Positions 7,252-12,485 of a stretch of DNA of 15,563 bases are shown in pieces. A program made the translations under genes and the position numbers. The stretch comes from TMED14 sp965657195 (GTDB lineage: Bacteria; Bacteroidota; Bacteroidia; Flavobacteriales; Schleiferiaceae): assembly GCA_965657195.1 (NCBI GenBank), contig CBFHNK010000038.1:1-15563 (forward strand), given 5' to 3'. The notes under the pieces were generated by a model. The model worked only from the letters and a program-made list of their open reading frames with translations. It made no database searches and was not told where the DNA came from. Numbering within the stretch: the first letter of the stretch is position 1; each line of letters begins with the position of its first letter.

Positions 7252-7364
7252 TTGGCAAGGCTAGCAAGGTTGGCGAGGTTAGCAAGGTTAGCAGGGTTGG
7301 CGAGGTTAGCAAGGCTAGCAAGGTTGGCGAGGTTAGCAAGGTTAGCTGAGATTAGCTCGTTAGC
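7234..7364 (+). repeat. GTTRGC tandem array, left arm (starts inside kbl 3' end)
   Basis: Twelve near-identical units of about 9 bp run from 7234 to 7340 with consensus G(T/C)T(A/G)GCNAG, followed by diverged units to about 7364 and decayed sequence to 7400. Variation is mostly A/G transition at unit position 4. From 7269 there is a higher order of 27 bp: each triplet starts GTTGGCGAG, then GTTAGCAAG, then a variable unit, repeated at 7269, 7296 and 7323. The first two units encode the last kbl codons and its stop. The 17-mer at 7267-7283, again at 7321-7337, is perfectly complementary to 8138-8154 in the right arm. Confidence 0.92.
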
Positions 7365-7522
7365 GTGCTTGGCCAGCCGACAAGGTCGTGCGAGGTTGGC
7401 TCAAAGCCCTTTAGCCGTTTGAAATGTTTGCAGGATTTGGTGATTTTGCCCAATCCCTTGGTGGCTCAAAGTGAGCAAATTATTTTTGCATATTATTCAT
7501 TTTAAAATGTTTATGTAAAATA
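7365..7522. other. AT-rich spacer before the four-helix-bundle gene
   Basis: No gene is visible. After decayed repeat words to about 7400 the composition shifts sharply: of the 80 bases 7481-7560 only 17 are G or C, in an otherwise GC-rich window. It contains a second exact TAnnTTTG match, TATTTTTG at 7481-7488, which could start a transcript with a leader of about 50 nt carrying the 7523-7559 hairpin. Confidence 0.6.
7481..7488 (+). promoter_or_regulatory. Distal candidate -7 element TATTTTTG for the IVP-family gene
   Basis: Exact TAnnTTTG match 53 nt before the ATG at 7542. A transcript from here would include the complete 7523-7559 inverted repeat in its leader and start region. In this AT-rich stretch a chance match is more likely than elsewhere. 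Confidence 0.35.
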
Positions 7523-7559
7523 GTCTAAATAGGTTTGTCAAATGAAATCCTATTTAGAC
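7523..7559 (+). promoter_or_regulatory. Perfect 11-bp inverted repeat enclosing the IVP-family start codon
   Basis: GTCTAAATAGG (7523-7533) is the exact reverse complement of CCTATTTAGAC (7549-7559), separated by 15 nt that contain the ATG at 7542-7544. The right arm encodes S3-D6 of the protein and the left arm overlaps the proximal -7 element. It can be a DNA operator over the promoter, or an mRNA hairpin holding the start codon in its loop if transcription starts upstream. Either would allow autoregulation. Confidence 0.7.
7530..7537 (+). promoter_or_regulatory. Proximal -7 element TAGGTTTG for the IVP-family gene, 4 nt before ATG
   Basis: Exact TAnnTTTG match, the same octamer and the same 4-nt spacing to ATG as at lpxH. 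TTTA at 7510-7513 lies 16 bp upstream and could serve as a poor -33 box. Transcription from here would be leaderless. The element overlaps the left arm of the 11-bp inverted repeat. Confidence 0.5.
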
Positions 7560-8048
7560 CTCACAATTTGGCAACGGGCTAGTGACTTATTTGTTGATCT
7601 GCACAAGCTGCTTGAACACCATAGCTTGTTTCGAGATCGCTATCTGCGGGAGCAGCTGCTACGCGCATCGCTGTCCGTAGCGCTCAATATTAGTGAAGGC
7701 AACGGTCGGGGTTCGCGCAAGGAATTTGCGCATTTTTTGCGGATCGCACGCGGGTCCCTCGATGAGGTTGGCGCTGCGCTTCACATTGCCCGAAAGATTT
7801 ATCCAGCACTCGAAATTCCGGACCGGCATTTTGCCGACATCGAACAGTTGAAGCGGTCCATCAACGCACTCATAAGTAAGCTCACCGAAGGGGCTCACAG
7901 TCCAATGATTAAAGCCTTGACCCCGCTTAACGTAGAGCTCACAGACAAGCTAACCTCGCAACCTCGCCAATTGGCCAACGAGCCAACCTCGCCAATCTTG
8001 CTAATGAGCCAACGAGCCAACCTCGCCAATCTCAGCCAATCTTGCTAA
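7542..8048 (+). CDS. Four-helix-bundle protein, 23S rRNA intervening-sequence protein (IVP/S23) family
   Basis: Residues 1-115 match the IVP/S23 family as I know it: an N-terminal YLDLTIWQRA in place of the usual Y-x-D-L-x-V-W-Q-K, then REQLLRASLSVALNISEGNGR and KEFAHFLRIARGSLDEVGAAL, the hallmark NIxEGxGR and EFxxFLxxAxGSxxE stretches. Members are small pentameric four-helix bundles; they are encoded inside intervening sequences of 23S rRNA in Leptospira and relatives, and the Avd protein of diversity-generating retroelements is structurally similar. Their biochemical role is poorly known. The usual length is about 115-125 residues; here 168, because from K136 onward the frame reads through the right-hand repeat array (RANLANLSQ-like text) to a TAA at 8046. 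Neither rRNA nor reverse transcriptase lies nearby. It sits between two inverted arrays, suggesting it belongs to an element with them. Confidence 0.88.
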   Translation: MKSYLDLTIWQRASDLFVDLHKLLEHHSLFRDRYLREQLLRASLSVALNISEGNGRGSRKEFAHFLRIARGSLDEVGAALHIARKIYPALEIPDRHFADIEQLKRSINALISKLTEGAHSPMIKALTPLNVELTDKLTSQPRQLANEPTSPILLMSQRANLANLSQSC

Positions 8049-8176
8049 TGAGCCAACGAGCTAACCTCGCCAATCTCAGCCAGTCTTGCTAATTAGCCAA
8101 CGAGCTGACCTGGCCAACCTTGCTAATTGGCTAACGAGCTAACCTCGCCAACCTCACCAACGAGCCAACCTTGCTA
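7947..8176 (-). repeat. GTTRGC tandem array, right arm (inverted, abuts secA stop)
   Basis: Read on the minus strand, this array uses the same words as the left arm (GTTGGCGAG, GTTAGCTC, ATTAGCAAG, GTTGGCTC) starting with the TAG stop of secA, which forms part of a TAGCAAGG unit. Its middle has a 44-bp higher-order period: the word CAATCTTGCTAAT and its variants begin near 7993, 8037 and 8081. The 22 bases at 8130-8151 are the exact reverse complement of 15518-15539 in the third array. The 5' part (7947-8048) is also the tail of the IVP-family reading frame. The array fills all space between that gene and secA. Confidence 0.9.
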
Positions 8177-11100
8177 TTGAAGGATTTGCCACCCCTGCGC
8201 CAGCAGCGGTTCGGCAACCTTGAACTTGACCTGCTTTTGCTCGCCGGTCATGAGGTTGACGATGGTGACTTGGTCGTTGCGTCCGTACTTCTTGCTGCTC
8301 ACCGCGGGGGCCTGCTTGGGGGCAGCGGCCGGCGGGGGCGTGGCGGAGCGTGAAGCGGTTCCGCGCGCGGCGGGAGCCTCTTCGGCGCCAGGGCCAGAAG
8401 TGGTCAGTTGCTGGGCCGGACGAGCGGGGGCTGCAGGTGCTTGGCGCACGGGAGCTTGGCCGGGCTCGGCTTGAGGAAGGCCGGCACGAAAGAGGAATCC
8501 GAGGATGCTTGAATTCATTTCGTCGACCATGTCCTTGAAGAGCTTGAACGACTCGTGCTTGTACACGAGGAGCGGGTCTTTTTGCTCGTAGACGGCTCCC
8601 TGAACGTTTTGGCGCAGGTCGTCCATGTTGCGCAGGTGCTCCTTCCAGTGCTCGTCGATCATGCTTAGCACGATGGCCTTTTCGAGGTCGGTCGTGAGCG
8701 ACTGGCCGCGGGTTTCGACGCCGCGCTGCAGGTTGGTCGGAATCTGGATCGACTTAATTCCGTCGGTAAACGGAACTAAAATGTTTTGGAACTGACCCCC
8801 TTGCTCGCGAAGCACGTTCTCGAGGACCGGTAGGGCTTGGCCCGCGATGCGGTCGCACTTGGCGCGGTAGGCAGCCTGGGCGGCGGCATAGGTTTTTTGC
8901 GTGAGGTCGGTGGCCGAAAGGCGTTCGAACTCGGCGGAATCCACAGGGGTCGCCATGGCAAAGGTTTCGAAGCATCCAAGCTCGTAGGCACCGAAGTCAC
9001 GGCTGGGCTTGGTTCCGCCCACAAGAGCCTCGGCAGCGTCGTATACGCTGTTGGCGAGGTCCAGGGCGAGGCGCTCACCCGAAAGTGCATTGCGGCGGCG
9101 GCGGTAGATTCCGCTGCGCTGCGCGTTCATCACGTCGTCGTACTCGAGCAGGCGCTTGCGGCTGCCGAAGTTGTTCTCTTCGACCTTCTTTTGGGCGCGC
9201 TCGATGCTCTTAGTGACCATCGAGTGCTCGATCACGTCGCCTTCTTTGTGGCCCATGCGGTCCATCAGGCTGGCGATGCGCTCGGATCCGAAGAGGCGCA
9301 TGAGGTTGTCTTCGAGCGAAACAAAGAACTGCGACGATCCGGGGTCGCCTTGGCGGCCGGCGCGTCCGCGCAGCTGGCGGTCGACGCGGCGTGAGTCGTG
9401 GCGCTCGGTTCCGATGATGGCGAGTCCGCCCGCGGCCTTAGCCTCGGCGGTCAGCTTGATGTCGGTTCCGCGGCCGGCCATGTTGGTGGCGATGGTCACG
9501 GTTCCGGGACGCCCGGCTTCGGCGACGATGTCGGCCTCCTTTTGGTGCAGCTTGGCGTTCAGTACTTGGTGCGGAATCTTGCGGATGTTCAGCGTGCGGC
9601 TGAGCAGCTCAGAGATTTCGACCGAGGTCGTACCGACGAGCACGGGGCGGCCGGCGTTGCGCAGCTTCTCGATTTCGTCGATGACGGCGTTGTACTTCTC
9701 GCGTTTGGTCTTGAATACCAAGTCGTTGCGGTCGTCGCGCTTGGCGGGCACGTTGGTCGGAATCACCGTCACCTCTAGCTTGTAAATCTCCCAGAATTCG
9801 CCCGCTTCGGTTTCGGCCGTACCCGTCATGCCCGAAAGCTTGTGGTACATGCGGAAGTAGTTCTGCAGCGTGATCGTCGCGTAGGTCTGCGTGGCGGCCT
9901 CAATGGTCACGCCCTCTTTGGCCTCAATCGCTTGGTGGAGTCCGTCGGAGTAGCGTCGTCCGTCCATGATGCGGCCGGTTTGCTCGTCCACGATTTTGAC
10001 CTTGCCGTCCATGACGACGTATTCCACGTCTTTTTCAAAGAGTGAGTACGCCTTCAGGAGCTGGTTCATGCTGTGGATGCGCTCGCTCTTGGCGCGGTAC
10101 TCGCGCATGAGCTGGTCCTTGCGGGCGGCACGTTCGGCCACGTCGTCGTGGGCTTTCTCGATGCGGTCGAGCTCGACCGAAATCACCGGAAGCACGAAGA
10201 AGTCGGTGCTGGTCTGCTCGGCCAAGTACCCCAGACCCAAGTTGGTGAGGTTGACTTGGTTGTGCTTCTCTTCGATCGTGAAGTACAGGGCTTCGTCGAT
10301 CTTCTTCATCTCCTTGCCTTGGTCCTGCAGGTAGACGCCTTCGGTCTTTTGCAGCAGGGCCTTGACGCCGTCCTCAGACAGGAACTTGATAAGGGCTTTG
10401 TTCTTGGGCAGGGCGCGGTGCGAGCGCAGCAGCTGGAATCCGGCCTCAGTCTTGTCTCCGGCGGCGAGTGCCTCTTTGGCCTTGGTTAGGGCGTCTTGGG
10501 CAACGGTCTTTTGCTGGTTGACCAGCGCCACCACGTAGTCCTTGAGTGATGCAAACTCTTGCTGGTCGCCATTGGGTGTGGGGCCGCTGATGATGAGCGG
10601 AGTCCGCGCATCGTCAATCAAGACGGAGTCGACTTCGTCGACGATGGCGTAGTGGTGGCCGCGCTGCACGAGCTCGGCGGTTTCGCGCGCCATGTTGTCG
10701 CGCAGGTAGTCAAAACCGAATTCGTTGTTGGTTCCGAAGGTAATGTCGGCCAAGTAGGCCTTGCGGCGCGGTTCGGTGTTGGGGCGGTGCTTGTCGATGC
10801 AGTCGACGCTCAGGCCGTGAAACTGGTAGAGGGGACCCATCCACTCTGAGTCGCGCTTCGACAGGTAGTCATTGACGGTGACCAGGTGCACGCCACGTCC
10901 GCTCAAGGCGTTCAGGTAGACGGGAAGGGTCGCGACCAAGGTTTTACCCTCACCCGTGGCCATTTCGGCGATACGCCCTTTGTGCAGCACGACGCCGCCA
11001 AAAAGCTGCACGTCGTAGTGTACCATGTTCCAGGTGATGGGATTGCCGGCGGCAGACCAAGTGTTGTTCCACACGGCGGTGTCGCCCTCGATGCGGACGG

Positions 11101-11527
11101 CGTCAAGGCGTCCAGCAAGTTCGCGGTCCCAGTCTTGGGCCGGAACGCGCAGCGGACGCTCTGACAAGCGACGCGCCGTTTCGCGAAGCACGGCATAGGC
11201 CCGCGGAAGAATTTCGAGCAAAATCCGCTCTTCTTCGGCCAAAATGTCTTTATCGAGGCTGTCGATTTGGCGGTACAGGGCCTCTTTGGCGTCGACGTCA
11301 AGCTCGGATTCGGCCTGAAGGCGAAGCTGGTCGCGCTCGGCGGCCTTCGCTTCGGTTTCGGTGCGGAGTCGCGCGCGGAACCCATCCGTTTCAGCGCGTA
11401 GTTCGTAGTCGGTCAGGCCGGACAGCGTCTGTTCGGCGGCGTGGACTTGGTCGATGTAGGGTTGGATCTCCTTGAGCGTGCGCTGCGAGGGATCACCCAA
11501 AAAAACCTTTAAAATCTTGTCGAGCAT
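8174..11527 (-). CDS. secA: Preprotein translocase ATPase SecA, long form lacking the zinc-binding C-terminus
   Basis: The 1117-residue SecA drives export of unfolded preproteins through SecYEG by ATP hydrolysis at the cytoplasmic membrane. Visible motifs include MATGEGKTLVATLP (Walker A, K195), DEVDSVLIDDARTPLIISG (D297-D300), GMTGTAETEAGEF, ATNMAGRGTDI and RQLRGRAGRQGDPGSSQF (about 715-735), then a wing/scaffold region. It is longer than E. coli SecA (901), as is usual in Bacteroidota. A Pro/Ala-rich linker precedes a last stretch KKYGRNDQVTIVNLMTGEQ; the usual Cys-rich SEC-C zinc motif is absent. The start is placed at 11527, not at an in-frame ATG at 11557, because MLDKILKVFLGDPS is the family N-terminus and a promoter element lies between the two. 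Its stop codon is the first triplet of the right repeat array. Confidence 0.96.
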   Translation of the reverse strand: MLDKILKVFLGDPSQRTLKEIQPYIDQVHAAEQTLSGLTDYELRAETDGFRARLRTETEAKAAERDQLRLQAESELDVDAKEALYRQIDSLDKDILAEEERILLEILPRAYAVLRETARRLSERPLRVPAQDWDRELAGRLDAVRIEGDTAVWNNTWSAAGNPITWNMVHYDVQLFGGVVLHKGRIAEMATGEGKTLVATLPVYLNALSGRGVHLVTVNDYLSKRDSEWMGPLYQFHGLSVDCIDKHRPNTEPRRKAYLADITFGTNNEFGFDYLRDNMARETAELVQRGHHYAIVDEVDSVLIDDARTPLIISGPTPNGDQQEFASLKDYVVALVNQQKTVAQDALTKAKEALAAGDKTEAGFQLLRSHRALPKNKALIKFLSEDGVKALLQKTEGVYLQDQGKEMKKIDEALYFTIEEKHNQVNLTNLGLGYLAEQTSTDFFVLPVISVELDRIEKAHDDVAERAARKDQLMREYRAKSERIHSMNQLLKAYSLFEKDVEYVVMDGKVKIVDEQTGRIMDGRRYSDGLHQAIEAKEGVTIEAATQTYATITLQNYFRMYHKLSGMTGTAETEAGEFWEIYKLEVTVIPTNVPAKRDDRNDLVFKTKREKYNAVIDEIEKLRNAGRPVLVGTTSVEISELLSRTLNIRKIPHQVLNAKLHQKEADIVAEAGRPGTVTIATNMAGRGTDIKLTAEAKAAGGLAIIGTERHDSRRVDRQLRGRAGRQGDPGSSQFFVSLEDNLMRLFGSERIASLMDRMGHKEGDVIEHSMVTKSIERAQKKVEENNFGSRKRLLEYDDVMNAQRSGIYRRRRNALSGERLALDLANSVYDAAEALVGGTKPSRDFGAYELGCFETFAMATPVDSAEFERLSATDLTQKTYAAAQAAYRAKCDRIAGQALPVLENVLREQGGQFQNILVPFTDGIKSIQIPTNLQRGVETRGQSLTTDLEKAIVLSMIDEHWKEHLRNMDDLRQNVQGAVYEQKDPLLVYKHESFKLFKDMVDEMNSSILGFLFRAGLPQAEPGQAPVRQAPAAPARPAQQLTTSGPGAEEAPAARGTASRSATPPPAAAPKQAPAVSSKKYGRNDQVTIVNLMTGEQKQVKFKVAEPLLAQGWQILQ

Positions 11528-11534
11528 AGGTCGC

Positions 11535-11542
11535 CAAAGGTA
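11535..11542 (-). promoter_or_regulatory. -7 element TACCTTTG for secA, 7 nt before ATG
   Basis: Exact TAnnTTTG match on the minus strand, ending 7 nt before the ATG at 11527. A poor TTCG box lies about 17 bp upstream. The predicted transcript has a leader of only a few nucleotides. It supports the downstream start and separate transcription of secA from the DUF2795 gene. Confidence 0.55.
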
Positions 11543-11596
11543 CAACCTCTGTGCCACCGAAGCGTGGGCAGACAGACTGTCTGCTTGGCCTGAAAA

Positions 11597-11821
11597 TCAG
11601 TACTCTTCCTCGTTCCAGAGGAAGTCTTCGTCCGAAGGGTAGTCGGGCCAAATATCTTCGATGGACTCGTAGATTTCGGCTTCTTCTTCTTCAACCGCTT
11701 GCAGGTTTTCCACGACCTCAAGCGGAGCCCCCGTGCGGATGGCGTAGTCAATGAGTTCGTCCTTGGTCGCGGGCCAGGGGGCGTCGCTTAGGTACGAGGC
11801 GAGTTCGAGGGTCCAATACAT
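11597..11821 (-). CDS. DUF2795-family small acidic protein
   Basis: A 74-residue protein beginning MYWTLELASYLSDAPWPATKDELIDYAIRTG, a sequence I recognise as the DUF2795 family that is well conserved in Bacteroidota. The first half should fold as a small helical domain; the second half is strongly acidic, with EEEEAE and a final NEEEY. There is no signal peptide, membrane segment or cysteine. Function is unknown. It lies 69 nt upstream of secA on the same strand but each gene has its own promoter element, so co-regulation is possible rather than shown. The start at 11821 is 4 nt after an exact -7 box, the best-supported promoter of the window. Confidence 0.85.
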   Translation of the reverse strand: MYWTLELASYLSDAPWPATKDELIDYAIRTGAPLEVVENLQAVEEEEAEIYESIEDIWPDYPSDEDFLWNEEEY

Positions 11822-11825
11822 GGCG

Positions 11826-11855
11826 CAAAAATAATTTTTTTTCGGAGCCGTACAA
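11826..11855 (-). promoter_or_regulatory. Bacteroidota-type promoter (TTG-N19-TATTTTTG) for the DUF2795 gene
   Basis: On the minus strand TTG (11853-11855) is followed after 19 bp by TATTTTTG (11826-11833), matching the phylum's -33/-7 consensus in both boxes and spacing. The -7 box ends 4 nt before the ATG at 11821, predicting a leaderless message. An A-tract lies between the boxes. Confidence 0.7.
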
Positions 11856-11863
11856 GCAATTTT

Positions 11864-12433
11864 TTATGCCTTTGAAATCCAGGGGATTTCGGGTGCGTTC
11901 AGCTGCTTGCCCAGCCACCTTGAAAGGGTAAACGCGTAGTCGCTTAAACGGTTCAAATAGGCCACCGTCGGCTCGGGCAGCGGCACGTCGTCGGCCCCCA
12001 GTTGGTCGACCAGCTGCACCACCCAGCGCTCGGCCCGGCGGGCCACGGTGCGCACCACGTGGCACTGGCTCACGAGCACGTGTCCGCCCGGAAGCAGAAA
12101 GTTGCGCATCGGCTCAAGGTCGAGGTCCATGCGGTCGATGGCCGCCTCGAGGCGCGCAATCCACGCAGGGTCAATGTGCGGCAGGCGGGCCACCATCTCG
12201 GGGAGGTCGTTGGCCATGTGCGACCCCAAGGCAAACAGGTCGCTTTGGACCTGGGCGAGTTCGGCACGCACGGCGTCCCATTCGGCCGGAATTTGGTCGC
12301 GCAGCAGCCCCAAATGGCTGTTGAGCTCGTCGAGCGTTCCATAGGCGTGCAGGCGCAGGTCGTACTTGGCGATGCGCGTGCCGCTAAACAGTCCGGTTTG
12401 GCCGGCGTCGCCGGTTTTGGTGTAGATTTTCAT
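11864..12433 (-). CDS. Cob(I)alamin / cob(I)yrinic acid a,c-diamide adenosyltransferase, PduO type
   Basis: The 189-residue protein starts MKIYTKTGDAGQTGLFSG, the N-terminal ATP-binding signature of PduO/MMAB-type adenosyltransferases. It also has YGTLDELNSHLG (31-42), RRAERW (132-137) and YLNRLSDYAFTLSRW (159-173), all family landmarks of the five-helix bundle. The enzyme transfers the 5'-deoxyadenosyl group of ATP to cob(I)alamin, giving the cofactor of methylmalonyl-CoA mutase and related enzymes; it works as a trimer in the cytoplasm. An upstream in-frame ATG at 12460 is rejected because it would add nine residues before the signature. It lies 52 nt after purF and is probably co-transcribed with it; the gap holds competing hairpins. 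Confidence 0.93.
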   Translation of the reverse strand: MKIYTKTGDAGQTGLFSGTRIAKYDLRLHAYGTLDELNSHLGLLRDQIPAEWDAVRAELAQVQSDLFALGSHMANDLPEMVARLPHIDPAWIARLEAAIDRMDLDLEPMRNFLLPGGHVLVSQCHVVRTVARRAERWVVQLVDQLGADDVPLPEPTVAYLNRLSDYAFTLSRWLGKQLNAPEIPWISKA

Positions 12434-12440
12434 GAGTTCA

Positions 12441-12479
12441 GCGGGTTGAGCTGTGTTCAAGGTAACCCGCGAAGCGGGT
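12441..12479 (-). promoter_or_regulatory. Mutually exclusive hairpins between purF and the adenosyltransferase gene
   Basis: On the minus strand ACCCGC (12479-12474) can pair with GCGGGT (12470-12465) over a TTC loop, while the same middle segment GCGGGTT (12470-12464) can instead pair with AACCCGC (12447-12441) over 16 nt. Both pairings are perfect and cannot coexist. The last segment ends 7 nt before the ATG at 12433, so the choice could affect translation start or transcript processing. It is too short to be a cobalamin riboswitch. Confidence 0.45.
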
Positions 12480-12485
12480 AGTGGT

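Larger units (their letters stand above)
7234..8176. mobile_element. Candidate IVS-like element: inverted GTTRGC arrays flanking an IVP-family gene
   Basis: Two arrays of the same repeat in opposite orientation enclose an AT-rich segment and an IVP-family gene, for a total of about 940 bp fitted exactly between the kbl and secA stop codons. Perfect arm-to-arm complementarity reaches at least 17 bp (7267-7283 with 8138-8154). The plan resembles rRNA intervening sequences, where inverted repeats form a stem and the IVP gene lies in the loop. No transposase, integrase or target-site duplication is seen, so mobility is inference. An alternative is that two independent 3'-end arrays trapped an unrelated gene between them. 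Confidence 0.45.

Noticed and set aside
7234..7400. CRISPR array
   Set aside because: Units are contiguous with no unique spacers, far shorter than CRISPR repeats, overlap coding ends, and no cas gene is present.
7542..8048. Intervening sequence inside a 23S rRNA gene
   Set aside because: The flanks are kbl and secA, and no rRNA sequence is recognisable on either side; only the architecture is similar.
7542..8048. Avd gene of a diversity-generating retroelement
   Set aside because: No reverse transcriptase and no template/variable repeat pair is seen; the repeats are short tandem units, and the family signature fits IVP generally.
11528..11557. SecA start at 11557
   Set aside because: The extra ten residues are not family-like and the TACCTTTG promoter element lies inside them.
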